A stretch of 64,000 nucleotides of DNA from Pseudomonas brassicacearum subsp. brassicacearum (GCF_008801605.1 NZ_VZPJ01000001.1:930001-994000), one strand, 5' to 3'; positions 26,756-35,993 are shown, counted from the first letter of the stretch. Notes: generated by a model not told the origin, from the letters alone. Made by a program: numbers and translations.

Positions 26756-27400
26756 ATGTTCTCGCTCCCCCACCGCTCACCCCGGGATTTGCCGTTCACC
26801 TGCCAGCACACCGCCTTGCTGCTGGTGGACATGCAACGCGCCTGGCTGGAACCGCAATTCGATGCCCACCTGCACACCCGCGAGGCCGAGTATTTCATCC
26901 AGCGGGCCCGCCAGCAGGTCATCCCCAACCAGCAGCGCTTGCTCAACGCGATGCGCGAAGGGAAGCACAACGTGTTGCACACCCACATCGAAAGCCTCAC
27001 CGCCGATGGCCGCGACCGTTCCCTGGATCACAAACTGTCGGACATGCACCTGCCCAAGGGCAGCCCCGAGGCGCAGATCATCGCCGAACTGGCGCCGCTG
27101 GAAAACGAAATCGTGCTGCCCAAGACCTCCTCAGGGGTTTTCAATTCCACCAACATCGACTATGTGCTGCGCAACCTGCAGACCCGCCACTTGATCGTCG
27201 CCGGCATCGTCACCGACCAGTGCGTCGACATGGCCGTGCGCGACGCCGCCGATCGCGGCTACCTGGTCACGCTGGTGGAAGATGCCTGCGCCACCTACAC
27301 CGAACAACGGCACCTGGCGTGCCTGAACGCGATCAAGGGCTATTGCTGGATCACCGATACCGACACCGTGCTCGCGCGTTTGCAGGAGATGCAGCCATGA
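26756..27400 (+). CDS. Cysteine hydrolase (isochorismatase-like amidase)
   Basis: This is an isochorismatase-superfamily hydrolase of 214 residues. The triad is visible: Asp25 (LLLVDMQRAW), Lys123 (VLPKTSSGVF) and Cys156 (GIVTDQCVDMA), as in nicotinamidase, N-carbamoylsarcosine amidase and related amidases. The ATG at 26756 follows the regulator stop by two bases. The 3' end overlaps the next gene by four bases. It probably cleaves an amide bond or an N-carbamoyl/N-acyl group on a catabolic intermediate in this cluster. The precise substrate is unknown. Confidence 0.88.
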   Translation: MFSLPHRSPRDLPFTCQHTALLLVDMQRAWLEPQFDAHLHTREAEYFIQRARQQVIPNQQRLLNAMREGKHNVLHTHIESLTADGRDRSLDHKLSDMHLPKGSPEAQIIAELAPLENEIVLPKTSSGVFNSTNIDYVLRNLQTRHLIVAGIVTDQCVDMAVRDAADRGYLVTLVEDACATYTEQRHLACLNAIKGYCWITDTDTVLARLQEMQP

Positions 27401-28749
27401 GCCGCCTCGATCCTGCCGCCGTCCTCGCCCCGTTGCCCGTCACGACCCTGGTGACCACCGACCTGATCGGCGTGACCCGTGGGCGCTCGTTTCCCAGCGA
27501 TGAATTGCCCCACTACGTCACCGCCGGTTGTGGCTGGGTGCCGGCCAACAGCGCGCTGACGCCCCAGGACATCATCGCTTCGACCAACCCCTGGGGCGCC
27601 TATGGCGACCTGCGACTGGTGCCGGACTTGTCCAGCCGGGTGACCGTCAACAACGGCCCCGACGCCCAGGCGCCCGTCCTCGACTTTATCCATTGCGATG
27701 TACGCGAGACCGACGGCCGGCCCTGGAACGCCTGCCCGCGCACGCTGTTGCAGAACGAAGTGGAGCGTTATCGCGCCGAACTGGGCTTGCAGGTTTTCGC
27801 CGCGTTCGAGCATGAATTCAACCTGGTTGCCACGCCTGCGCAGCCTGATCGCCTGGCCTTCAGCCTCCAGGCCCAGCGCCAGCAGGCCGAATTCGCCGGA
27901 TGGTTGCTCAGTGCCCTGAGGGCCGGCGGTGTCGAGCCGGAAATGTTCCTGCCGGAATATGGCCAGCATCAATACGAAATCACCTGCCGCCCGACTTTGG
28001 GCGTAGCCGCCGCCGACCGGGCCGTGAACGTACGGGAAATCACCCGCGAGATCGCCCGGCAAATGGGCCTGGACCTGAGCTTCGCCCCCAAGACCGCGGA
28101 AAACGCCGTGTGCAACGGCGTGCATTTGCACCTGAGCCTGCAGGATCTGAGCGCGGACCCGGTGCTGCATGACGCCGCCAGCAGCAACGGCTTGTCCAGC
28201 CTCGGCCAGCATTGGGCCGCTGGTGTGCTGCACTATCTGCCTGCACTGTGTGCGCTGACCGCGCCGACACCGGTGTCCTACGAACGCCTGCAGCCTCATC
28301 ACTGGAGCGCGTCCTATGCGTGCCTGGGACAGCGCAACCGCGAAGCGGCGCTGCGCATCTGCCCGACCGTAAGCCTGAGCGGCAAACCGCTGGCGAACCA
28401 GTACAACCTGGAGTTCCGCGCCATGGACGCCACCGCTTCGCCGCACCTGGCGATGGCAGCGCTGTTGATCGCTGGGCGACTGGGCATCCAGCAACGACTG
28501 GCCCTGAACGCTGTCACTGATGAAATACCCGATGAGCTGGATGAAGCACAACGGCACGCCCGTGGCATTATCGCGCTGCCGACATCCCTGGCCCAGGCAC
28601 TGGACTGCCTGCGCCACAGCGGGGCGCTGGTCGAGACCCTGCCCGGCCCGCTGGTTGAAACCTACTTCGCCTTGAAGGCCCAGGAGCTGGCCTTGACCGA
28701 GGCGCTGTCACCTGCCGAGCGTTGTGAGCACTATGCACGAATCTATTGA
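27397..28749 (+). CDS. Glutamine-synthetase family ligase (PuuA-like)
   Basis: This is a 450-residue member of the glutamine synthetase family outside the GlnA housekeeping group. The beta-grasp N-terminus contains TTLVTTDLIGVTRGRSFP and the catalytic domain AAFEHEFNL (metal-binding Glu pair), KTAENAVCNGVHLHLSLQD (NGxHxHxS ATP/metal site) and LEFRAMDATASPHLAMAA. Members with this organisation, such as gamma-glutamylputrescine synthetase, join glutamate to amines. It overlaps the cysteine hydrolase gene (ATGA) and the next gene. A role in gamma-glutamylating an amine substrate is likely, by family only. Confidence 0.85.
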   Translation: MSRLDPAAVLAPLPVTTLVTTDLIGVTRGRSFPSDELPHYVTAGCGWVPANSALTPQDIIASTNPWGAYGDLRLVPDLSSRVTVNNGPDAQAPVLDFIHCDVRETDGRPWNACPRTLLQNEVERYRAELGLQVFAAFEHEFNLVATPAQPDRLAFSLQAQRQQAEFAGWLLSALRAGGVEPEMFLPEYGQHQYEITCRPTLGVAAADRAVNVREITREIARQMGLDLSFAPKTAENAVCNGVHLHLSLQDLSADPVLHDAASSNGLSSLGQHWAAGVLHYLPALCALTAPTPVSYERLQPHHWSASYACLGQRNREAALRICPTVSLSGKPLANQYNLEFRAMDATASPHLAMAALLIAGRLGIQQRLALNAVTDEIPDELDEAQRHARGIIALPTSLAQALDCLRHSGALVETLPGPLVETYFALKAQELALTEALSPAERCEHYARIY

Positions 28750-29485
28750 GTGTGCTGAATCGGGCCTCTACACCAGGCCACCCTACCGACTGGCCCGGGA
28801 GGAATCCGAACACCCGGTGCTGCTGGTGTGCGAACACGCCAGCCGCTTCATTCCCGATGCGCTGAACGACCTGGGGCTGGATGAAACGGCCTCCCAGGAG
28901 CACATTGCCTGGGACATCGGTGCCCTGGCCTTGGCCGAACGCCTGTCCGAAACCCTCGGCGCAACGTTGCTGTCGGCCAATTACTCACGGCTGTTGATCG
29001 ACCTCAACCGCCCGCTGCACGTGCCCGACAGCATTCCGGCCCAGAGCGAGATCTACCAGGTTCCGGGTAACCATGCCCTGGACGACGCCACTCGCGAATA
29101 TCGCCAGCAGCGCCTGTTCCATCCCTTCCATGATCGGTTGCAGGCGTTGATCGACCAGCGCCTGGCCGCCAACCGACCGGTGCGCGTGGTGGGCATCCAC
29201 AGTTTCACCCCGGTGTTCTACGGCCAGCCGCGCGCCCTGGAAGCGGGCGTGCTGTTCGGCGAAGCCAAGGAATACGCCCAGCACATCGTCGACGGGCTGG
29301 GCCGGCATTCGCTGCGGGCGGCGGGCAACCAGCCCTACAAGATCAACCCCCTGACCGACATGACGGTCCCGGTGCACGGCGATGGCCGCGGCCTGGATTC
29401 GGTGTTGATCGAAGTGCGCAACGACCAACTGCGCAGCCCCGAAGCGGTACGGACCTGGAGCGCCTACCTGGCGCCCCTGCTGTAG
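28733..29485 (+). CDS. N-formylglutamate amidohydrolase family protein
   Basis: This is a zinc amidohydrolase-like protein of 250 residues in the N-formylglutamate amidohydrolase (HutG) family. Signature stretches are PVLLVCEHASRFIPDAL, HIAWDIGALALAERL, SRLLIDLNRPL and VVGIHSFTPVFYG. The histidines and glutamate there supply the metal site. I used the ATG at 28733, which overlaps the end of the ligase gene; a GTG at 28724 is possible. No hut genes are nearby, so histidine degradation is not implied. It may remove an acyl group from an acyl-glutamate or acyl-amino acid made in this cluster. Confidence 0.85.
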   Translation: MHESIECAESGLYTRPPYRLAREESEHPVLLVCEHASRFIPDALNDLGLDETASQEHIAWDIGALALAERLSETLGATLLSANYSRLLIDLNRPLHVPDSIPAQSEIYQVPGNHALDDATREYRQQRLFHPFHDRLQALIDQRLAANRPVRVVGIHSFTPVFYGQPRALEAGVLFGEAKEYAQHIVDGLGRHSLRAAGNQPYKINPLTDMTVPVHGDGRGLDSVLIEVRNDQLRSPEAVRTWSAYLAPLL

Positions 29486-29557
29486 CGCGGCAGCGGCAAG
29501 TTTCCTGCGACAGACAGCAAGCAAGAGCAACCCCACAGCTGAAAAGGAAAACGGCTC

Positions 29558-30907
29558 ATGAGCATTGAGGCATTTGGCTACAAACAGGAATTGAAACGCG
29601 GCCTGTCGCTGACAGACCTGGTGGTATACGGGATGATTTTCATGATCCCCATCGCCCCGTTCGGCGTGTATGGCTATGTCAACGCCGAGGCACCGGGGAT
29701 GGTGCCGCTGGCGTACATCATCGGCATGGTGGCGATGCTGTTTACTGCCTTGAGCTACGGCAGCATGGCCCGGGCCTTTCCGGTGGCAGGTTCGGTCTAT
29801 TCCTACGCGCAACGGGGCCTTAACCCACACGTTGGCTTCATTGCCGGTTGGCTGATGCTGCTGGACTACCTGCTGATCCCGCCGCTGCTCTATGTCTACG
29901 CCGCCATGGCGCTGAACCATCTGTACCCGGACATCCCCAAGGTCGGTTTCATCCTGGCCTTCCTGGTGAGCGCGACCTTCGTCAACCTGCGGGGCATCAC
30001 CTTCACCGCTCGGATGAATATCATTTTCCTGCTGGCGCAACTGGTGGTGCTGGGGATTTTCCTGTTCTACGCCTGGAATGCCCTGCACGGTGGTGCCGGT
30101 AACGGCCAACTGACCCTGGCACCGCTTTACAGCCCCGAACATTTCAACTTCGCCCTGCTGATGCAAGCCGTGTCCATCGCGGTATTGTCGTTCCTGGGCT
30201 TCGACGCCATTTCCACCCTGGCTGAAGAGATCAAGGACGACCCGGGCCGCAGCGTCGGCAAGGCTGCCCTGGTGACCTTGCTGGTGATGGGAGCGATCTT
30301 CGTGGTGCAGACCTGGATCGCCACGGACCTGGCCGCCGGCATGGGTTTCAAGTCCGCCGACACCGCATTCTATGAAATCGCCGAATTGGCAGCCGGCAGC
30401 TGGCTGGCCACCTTGACCGCGGTTGCCACGGCCCTGGCCTGGGGCGTGGCCGTGGCGATCACTTCGCAGGCGGCGGTATCGCGCCTGTTGTTCGGCATGG
30501 CCCGGGACGGCCAGTTGCCCAAGGTGCTGGCCAAGGTCCATCCGAAACACAACACCCCGTACCTGAGCATCTACCTGGTGGCAGTGCTGTCGCTGTTGAT
30601 CTGCTACCTGTTCATCGACGCCGTGGACACCCTCACCTCCCTGGTCAACTTCGGTGCCCTGAGCGGCTTCATGTTGCTGCACATCACCGTCATCAACCAT
30701 TACTGGCGTCGCCAGCAGTCCGGCCAACTGATTCGCCACTTGATTTGCCCGCTGATCGGCTTCGTGATCGTCGCGGCCATCATGTACAACATGGGCGTGG
30801 CTGCGCAGAAGCTCGGCCTGATCTGGATCGCCGCGGGCGTGATCTATCTGTGTGTGCTCAACAAATTCGGCAACCCTACCGCCGTGCCCGATCCGGCCGG
30901 TCAGTGA
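29558..30907 (+). CDS. APC-family amino acid/amine permease
   Basis: This is a 449-residue amino acid-polyamine-organocation transporter with twelve predicted membrane helices. The first helix motif is LVVYGMIFMIPIAPFGVYGY and the unwound glycine-rich segment follows. SFLGFDAISTLAEEIKDDPGRSVGKA is the helix-6 to loop signature of this family. It lies between the amidohydrolase and the succinyltransferase pair on the same strand and is the obvious importer for the cluster. Relatives include putrescine and ethanolamine permeases, so an amine or amino acid substrate is expected. Confidence 0.9.
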   Translation: MSIEAFGYKQELKRGLSLTDLVVYGMIFMIPIAPFGVYGYVNAEAPGMVPLAYIIGMVAMLFTALSYGSMARAFPVAGSVYSYAQRGLNPHVGFIAGWLMLLDYLLIPPLLYVYAAMALNHLYPDIPKVGFILAFLVSATFVNLRGITFTARMNIIFLLAQLVVLGIFLFYAWNALHGGAGNGQLTLAPLYSPEHFNFALLMQAVSIAVLSFLGFDAISTLAEEIKDDPGRSVGKAALVTLLVMGAIFVVQTWIATDLAAGMGFKSADTAFYEIAELAAGSWLATLTAVATALAWGVAVAITSQAAVSRLLFGMARDGQLPKVLAKVHPKHNTPYLSIYLVAVLSLLICYLFIDAVDTLTSLVNFGALSGFMLLHITVINHYWRRQQSGQLIRHLICPLIGFVIVAAIMYNMGVAAQKLGLIWIAAGVIYLCVLNKFGNPTAVPDPAGQ

Positions 30908-31017
30908 GGGCCGGCGGCCGAAGGACTCGGCCAACCGTGGTTACAACGCGTGGACATCGACAGTGATCGTCAAGCCCGGTGCTGGTCATCGGGCTCTCTG
31001 GAACAGGAGTGCAATCC

Positions 31018-32034
31018 ATGCTGGCCTTACGTCCAGTTCAATTAACCGATCTGCCGCAACTGCAACAACTGGCCCGTGACAGCCTGGTGGGTGTCACGTC
31101 GCTGCCGGACGATACCGCGCGCCTGGAGGAAAAGATCCTCGACTCGTGCACCTCGTTCGAGGCCGATGTGCAGGGCCCTGGCGCGGAGAATTATTTTTTT
31201 GTCCTGGAGGACCTGGAATCCGGGCGCCTGGTCGGTTGTTCGGAAATTCTCTCCAGCACCGGGTGCAACGAACCGTTCTACAGCCTGCGCAACCGGCCGT
31301 TTTCCAGCGAATCCCGGGAGCTGAACATCCAGCATGGCGTGCCCGCGCTGTCGCTGTGCCAGGACCTCAACGGACAGACGCTGCTACGTGGCTTCCACAT
31401 CGACGCCGAGCGGGTGCGCACGCCGGAATCGGAGCTGCTGTCCCGGGCCCGACTGATGTTCATCGCCGCCCATCCCCAGCGCTTTGCCGAATCGGTCATC
31501 ACCGAAATCGTCGGTTTCAGCAGCGAGGACGGCCAGTCGCCTTTCTGGGACGCCATAGGCCAGCACTTCTTCGACCTGCCCTACGTCGAAGCCGAACGGT
31601 TGTGTGGCTTGCAGAGCCGAACCTTTCTCGCGGAGCTGATGCCGCAATACCCGATCTACGTACCCATGCTGCCGCCAGCCGCCCAGGCCTGCATCGGCCG
31701 GGTGCATCCCGACGGCCAGGAGGCCTTCGACATCCTGGCGCGCGAGGGTTTCGAGACCAACAGCTACGTCGATATCTTCGACGGTGGGCCGACCTTGCAT
31801 GCCCGTATCGCCAACGTCCGTACCATCACGCAAAGTCGGAGCGCCACGGCCCGGCAAAGCCTGCAGATCGATGCCAGAGGCCGTTACCTGGTGAGCAACG
31901 ACCGTCTTGGAAACTACCGGGCCATCGTCGCCGAGCTGGACGTCAACGCCGAAGGCCCCGTGGCCCTGTCGCCCGACATGCTGGCCGCCCTGGGCGTCTT
32001 GGATGGCGAGCGGATCCGGGTGGTTGCCCTATGA
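31018..32034 (+). CDS. Arginine N-succinyltransferase, AruF-like (alpha) subunit
   Basis: This is an AstA-family succinyltransferase of 338 residues that most resembles the alpha subunit AruF. Conserved stretches include LRPVQLTDLPQLQQLARDS, VGVTSLPDD, SPFWDAIGQHFFDLPYVEAE, RTFLAELMPQYPIYVPMLP and SYVDIFDGGPTLHARI. The canonical enzyme adds succinate to arginine or ornithine in the AST pathway. The rest of that pathway (aruCDBE) is absent here. The gene is paired with an AruG-like gene 61 bases downstream. The ATG at 31018 has AGGAG upstream. It probably acts on the substrate of this cluster rather than in housekeeping arginine degradation. Confidence 0.85.
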   Translation: MLALRPVQLTDLPQLQQLARDSLVGVTSLPDDTARLEEKILDSCTSFEADVQGPGAENYFFVLEDLESGRLVGCSEILSSTGCNEPFYSLRNRPFSSESRELNIQHGVPALSLCQDLNGQTLLRGFHIDAERVRTPESELLSRARLMFIAAHPQRFAESVITEIVGFSSEDGQSPFWDAIGQHFFDLPYVEAERLCGLQSRTFLAELMPQYPIYVPMLPPAAQACIGRVHPDGQEAFDILAREGFETNSYVDIFDGGPTLHARIANVRTITQSRSATARQSLQIDARGRYLVSNDRLGNYRAIVAELDVNAEGPVALSPDMLAALGVLDGERIRVVAL

Positions 32035-32095
32035 ACCTCACTCGATCCCGTGGCACGCATTGGCGCTTGGACCGACACAATGAAGGAGCTGCAGC

Positions 32096-33130
32096 ATGAT
32101 TGTCCGTCCGGTCGCCATTACCGATCTGCCCGCGTTGCTGGACCTGGCCCGTTGCGCAGGTCCCGGCTTCACCAGCCTGCCAGCCAACGAAGAGCGCCTG
32201 GCCCACCGCATTCGCTGGGCCCAACGAACCTTTGCCGGGCAAGTCGAACGTGCCGACGCCGATTACCTGTTCGTGCTCGAAGACGATGACCGGCAGGTGC
32301 TGGGTATCAGTGCCCTGACCGGCGCGGTCGGGCTGCGCGAGCCCTGGTACAACTATCGGGTCGGGCTGACGGTCAGCTCGGCGCCGGAGCTGGGGATCCA
32401 GCGGCAGATCCCGACCCTGTTCCTCAACAACGAGATGTCCGGGCAATCGGAAATCTGCTCGTTGTTCCTGCACCCCGAGCAACGTCACGGTCACAACGGA
32501 CGCCTGCTGTCCCTGGCGCGCCTGCTGTTCGTGGCCGAGTTCTCCCAGCTGTTCGGCGAAAAACTGATCGCCGAACTGCGCGGCCATGCCGACGAACGAG
32601 GCTGTTCGCCGTTCTGGGACAGCCTGGGACGGCATTTTTTCAAGAAGGATTTCAGCTACGCCGATCAGCTATCCGGCATGGGCAACAAGTCGTTCATCGC
32701 CGAGCTGATGCCACGCCAGCCGCTGTACACCTGCCTGCTCACCGAACAGGCCCAGGCGGTGATCGGCAAGGCTCACCCGAACACCGAGCCGGCCCTGAAG
32801 ATCCTCAGTGCCGAAGGTTTCAGCCATAAGGGCTACATCGACATCTTTGACGGCGGCCCGGTGATCGAGGCGCCAGTGTCGAAGATCCGTACCGTGCGCG
32901 ACAGCCAGATGCTGACCCTGGTCATTGGCACCCCGGACGAACAGGCACCGGTCTGGCTGATTCACAATCGGCGCCTGGAAAACTGCCGCGTCACCAGCGC
33001 TCGCGCACACCTGCATGGCCACAAGCTGCTCGTCGATCGCCTCACCGCCAAACGCCTGCAAGTGCAACCGGGTGATACGGTGCGGGCCGTGGTATTGCCC
33101 AGGCAGGGGCAACAGGCGGTGGCGGCGTAG
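32096..33130 (+). CDS. Arginine N-succinyltransferase, AruG-like (beta) subunit
   Basis: This is the partner of the gene above, 344 residues, closest to the beta subunit AruG. It starts MIVRPVAITDLPALLDLAR and carries VGLREPWYNYRVGLTVS, SPFWDSLGRHFFKKDFSYAD and KAHPNTEPALKILSAEGF, then the shared IDIFDGGPVIEA motif. Keeping both paralogous subunits suggests a heteromeric enzyme as in arginine succinyltransferase. It is the last gene of the catabolic cluster; the following 139 bases are AT-rich and separate it from an unrelated three-gene cassette. Confidence 0.85.
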   Translation: MIVRPVAITDLPALLDLARCAGPGFTSLPANEERLAHRIRWAQRTFAGQVERADADYLFVLEDDDRQVLGISALTGAVGLREPWYNYRVGLTVSSAPELGIQRQIPTLFLNNEMSGQSEICSLFLHPEQRHGHNGRLLSLARLLFVAEFSQLFGEKLIAELRGHADERGCSPFWDSLGRHFFKKDFSYADQLSGMGNKSFIAELMPRQPLYTCLLTEQAQAVIGKAHPNTEPALKILSAEGFSHKGYIDIFDGGPVIEAPVSKIRTVRDSQMLTLVIGTPDEQAPVWLIHNRRLENCRVTSARAHLHGHKLLVDRLTAKRLQVQPGDTVRAVVLPRQGQQAVAA

Positions 33131-33269
33131 CCAAGGTACCGCCCGACCTTGGATATTCAATACATAAGAACTTCGTTAATCAGCAATACTTCTCCACAAT
33201 TGCATAATTGCCACTTACCTACTCGGGACCCATACTTTCGCGCATCGCCCCACTGTAACGACAATATTC

Positions 33270-34043
33270 ATGATCAAGAATCTGATTGCTACACGAATAC
33301 CGCTCGAACGCATAGCGGAGAAAATCAAGACATTAGACATGACCGCGCAAGTCAAACAATTGATCGCCGATCTGGATATACAACACAACGTTGCCACGGC
33401 ACAGTCTCGACGCGCGGCCATCATGAACATGACCAACCCGCATACCGGGACTATCACGCTGCATTGCACGAGCGTGGGCAATATCAGTGTCAAGGCACCA
33501 GCATCTAACACCGCCTCTTCGCAACTGTACTCGGTGCCCGGTCAAAGTATCCTATTCGCACTTGATCAGCCTTTCGAAATCCAGCAATACACCCTCAAAA
33601 CGCATCAACTTGAAAAAACCGACACCTCGATCATCGACAACTGCAATCCGCTGATCATTGATGGCAATCGAACCTTATTCGACTATTCTCAAAGGGGCAA
33701 AAAACAACCTGCATTGATTGGCAGAATCAATTTCCCCGACCGCAGTGCAGACATCAACGTATTTGATCCTGTCTCATTGCGCAAAACAGCCTGGCTGCCT
33801 CAAGACAATAGTACCGCCCGGTACCTGTTGAGCCTCGAATTACTCGAAACGATCCAGGACCCGGAAGGTGTCAGGGTTGCCGGGGAGCTGATCTACCATT
33901 ATCACCCTGCCGTGGCATGGAAAGCCTTCCAGATGCTTTATCGGGCTGACCCGCAAAACGCGTTGAGTTACGTCCCGTCGCTGAAAAAACGCAAGGACGC
34001 CCGCCTGGACAATTTGCTCCGTCCACTGGAGCTGGCGGCATGA
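33270..34043 (+). CDS. Orphan protein A of a small AT-rich cassette (257 aa)
   Basis: I recognise no family. The 257 residues lack a signal peptide or membrane segment. The N-terminal 50 residues are helical, the middle (about 60-175) looks beta-rich (GTITLHCTSVGNISVKAP, PFEIQQYTLKTHQLEKTDTS) and could be a cupin-like or jelly-roll domain. The C-terminal 80 residues are helical and HEAT-like (ARYLLSLELLETIQDPEGVRV, AWKAFQMLYRADPQNAL). Codon use is visibly more AT-rich than in the neighbours. The gene overlaps the next by four bases (ATGA), so the two are coupled. The ribosome site is weak. Confidence 0.7.
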   Translation: MIKNLIATRIPLERIAEKIKTLDMTAQVKQLIADLDIQHNVATAQSRRAAIMNMTNPHTGTITLHCTSVGNISVKAPASNTASSQLYSVPGQSILFALDQPFEIQQYTLKTHQLEKTDTSIIDNCNPLIIDGNRTLFDYSQRGKKQPALIGRINFPDRSADINVFDPVSLRKTAWLPQDNSTARYLLSLELLETIQDPEGVRVAGELIYHYHPAVAWKAFQMLYRADPQNALSYVPSLKKRKDARLDNLLRPLELAA

Positions 34044-34681
34044 ACCTGGAAACGTTTGTCGAGCGACTGAACACTTATGACCTGCAGCGAGACAAAACCA
34101 GGATCATTGCAGACTTGCGCCAACTGGCCAAAAACCGTTGTCTATTGAGCGATCATCTTTATACCACCCTCCAGCGAGACGGTTTCAGTACGCGCAACAG
34201 CCTCTATAACGCCTATGGTTTTGTACTGCACAAGAATGATTCATTCACCCTTCGCCTGGGATTCTGGTCGCCGGTAGAGACTCATGATGAAAGCGAAACA
34301 TTCATTTATAACCTGAACCACAGTCACGACTTTGAAATGTATGCAGTCGGCTACAGCGGAGATGGCTACACCACCATTACACGCGAAATACTTGATAATC
34401 TACCGCTGCAAAAAGGTAAAAAACCCAGACTGGGTAAAGTGCGAAAACTTAAACTTGCGCCAGGTGAAGTCCTGCACATGCCTGCACTACAGGAAATCCA
34501 TAAGCAAATCGCCCCGAAGTCAATGTCCGCTTCATTGAGTGTACTTATTCATCCTAAACACCTGGTCAAGATCGACGAAGCTTGGTGTTTCGATAAAAAT
34601 TACAGACCGCTTTACCCCGGCATCGCTGCGCCAGAGATCGCACTGTTTACAGAGACGCTGTCACAGCTCAACGCCAGCTAG
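34040..34681 (+). CDS. Orphan protein B, possibly cupin-like (213 aa)
   Basis: I recognise no named family. The 213 residues contain an N-terminal helix, then a beta-rich region with paired histidines: ETFIYNLNHSHDFEMYAVGY and GEVLHMPALQEIHKQI. Spacing of these His/Glu residues in a region of alternating strands suggests a cupin-type metal site, as in cysteine-dioxygenase-like or oxygenase folds. This is inference from pattern alone. AT-rich codon use and the four-base overlap with gene A mark a cassette. A strong ribosome site for a 60-residue peptide follows 36 bases after the stop. Confidence 0.7.
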   Translation: MNLETFVERLNTYDLQRDKTRIIADLRQLAKNRCLLSDHLYTTLQRDGFSTRNSLYNAYGFVLHKNDSFTLRLGFWSPVETHDESETFIYNLNHSHDFEMYAVGYSGDGYTTITREILDNLPLQKGKKPRLGKVRKLKLAPGEVLHMPALQEIHKQIAPKSMSASLSVLIHPKHLVKIDEAWCFDKNYRPLYPGIAAPEIALFTETLSQLNAS

Positions 34682-34716
34682 TCATTCGCTGTCCAACAAC
34701 TAAAGAAGGAGAAACC

Positions 34717-34899
34717 ATGAATAACCTGATGAAAGACTGGGATGAAACCCCATTACTGCGGGCGGGTACCAATGTGGTCGATACCGCCATGCAGTTAACC
34801 AACGAAATCCACTGCACGCTCCCCGGCTTCCCGACGCGCTTCAACGTCGGAAACATCCATGAGATCAAGCAGTTCTGGAGCCTACCGACCGAAGACTGA
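34717..34899 (+). CDS. 60-residue peptide of the cassette
   Basis: This is a small acidic peptide with no signal peptide and no known family. It starts MNNLMKDWDETPLLRAG, has a single Cys in NEIHCTLPGF, and ends FWSLPTED. AAGGAG lies eight bases before the ATG, by far the best ribosome site of the cassette, so it may be made in excess over genes A and B. A hairpin follows. A substrate peptide modified by protein B, a small regulator, or a toxin/antitoxin-like product are all possible; nothing in the sequence decides between them. Confidence 0.65.
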   Translation: MNNLMKDWDETPLLRAGTNVVDTAMQLTNEIHCTLPGFPTRFNVGNIHEIKQFWSLPTED

Positions 34900-34926
34900 A
34901 TAGTTTGAAATGGGCTTTTTTTGCCC

Positions 34927-34960
34927 GGCTGCAGACTTTCCGGGCCTGCAGCCTTCTTTC
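34927..34960 (+). terminator. Hairpin after the three-gene cassette
   Basis: An 8-bp stem GGCTGCAG/CTGCAGCC with an 11-base loop is followed by TTCTTTC. A second small hairpin (GGGC-TTTTTTT-GCCC) immediately precedes it. It probably ends the cassette transcript. Confidence 0.5.
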
Positions 34961-35084
34961 GATGCCATAACGGCATCACCCATACACATTCGTCATCATC
35001 TTTGCGCCTGCCACGTGATAGCCTTTGGATCTTTCGGCGTTGACACTTTTGCTCAAGCCTTTCCATTCCATTGGTGGAACTCAT

Positions 35085-35954
35085 ATGTCCAGGCTTTCCC
35101 ATCAAGATTTGCGTCGTAACTTTCGCCAATTGCTGGCTTCCAACACCTGCTACCACACCGCCTCGGTGTTTGACCCGATGTCGGCGCGCATTGCCGCTGA
35201 CCTGGGTTTCGAAGTAGGCATCCTGGGAGGCTCGGTGGCATCGTTGCAAGTATTGGGCGCGCCGGACTTCGCCCTGATCACCCTCAGCGAATTTGCCGAA
35301 CAGGCCACCCGCATCGGCCGCGTGGCCCAACTGCCGGTCATTGCCGACGCCGACCACGGCTATGGCAATGCCCTGAACGTGATGCGCACCATCGTTGAAC
35401 TGGAACGGGCCGGCATCGCGGCGCTGACCATCGAGGACACCTTGCTGCCGGCCCAGTTCGGGCGTAAATCCACCGACCTGATCGGCGTAGCCGAAGGTGT
35501 CGGCAAGATTCGTGCGGCGCTGGAGGCGCGAGTCGATCCGGAAATGGCGATCATCGCCCGGACCAACGCCGCGATTCTGCCGGTCCAGGAAATCATCAGC
35601 CGTACCCAGCAATATGAGCGTGCCGGGGCGGACGGGATTTGCATGGTGGGCGTGCAAGACTTCGATCATCTGGATAAGATCAGCGAAAACCTGACGGTGC
35701 CGCTGATGCTTGTCACTTATGGCAACCCGTTGCTGCGCGACGACAAGCGCCTGGCCGAGTTGGGTGTGCGCGTGACCATCGACGGCCACGGCGCCTATTT
35801 CGCCGCGATCAAGGCGACCTACGACAGCCTTCGCGAACAACGGCAGATCTTCACCCAGGCTTCGGACCTGAGCGCCACCGAACTGACCCACACCTACACC
35901 CAGCCCGAGGACTACATCCGCTGGGCCGAGGAGTACATGAGCGTCAAGGAGTAA
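35085..35954 (+). CDS. Oxaloacetate decarboxylase-like (isocitrate lyase/PEP mutase family)
   Basis: This is a 289-residue enzyme of the isocitrate lyase/PEP mutase superfamily, very like P. aeruginosa PA4872, for which oxaloacetate decarboxylase activity is known. Conserved segments are [33 protein letters not shown], the metal-binding [18 protein letters not shown], and the loop [16 protein letters not shown]. The ATG at 35085 was chosen over one at 35025 because it matches the family N-terminus and has a GGTGGA site. It appears monocistronic. Confidence 0.92.
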   Translation: MSRLSHQDLRRNFRQLLASNTCYHTASVFDPMSARIAADLGFEVGILGGSVASLQVLGAPDFALITLSEFAEQATRIGRVAQLPVIADADHGYGNALNVMRTIVELERAGIAALTIEDTLLPAQFGRKSTDLIGVAEGVGKIRAALEARVDPEMAIIARTNAAILPVQEIISRTQQYERAGADGICMVGVQDFDHLDKISENLTVPLMLVTYGNPLLRDDKRLAELGVRVTIDGHGAYFAAIKATYDSLREQRQIFTQASDLSATELTHTYTQPEDYIRWAEEYMSVKE

Positions 35955-35993
35955 GCGGACTCGCTCCCACAGAGGCCCGTGGTGGGCCAGATC

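Noticed and set aside
28733..29485. Assignment of the amidohydrolase as HutG of histidine degradation
   Set aside because: No hut genes are near, and the context is a different catabolic cluster.
28985..30934. 649-codon minus-strand frame antisense to the amidohydrolase and permease genes
   Set aside because: His/Gln-rich low-complexity translation typical of antisense GC-rich DNA; the plus strand has clear family motifs.
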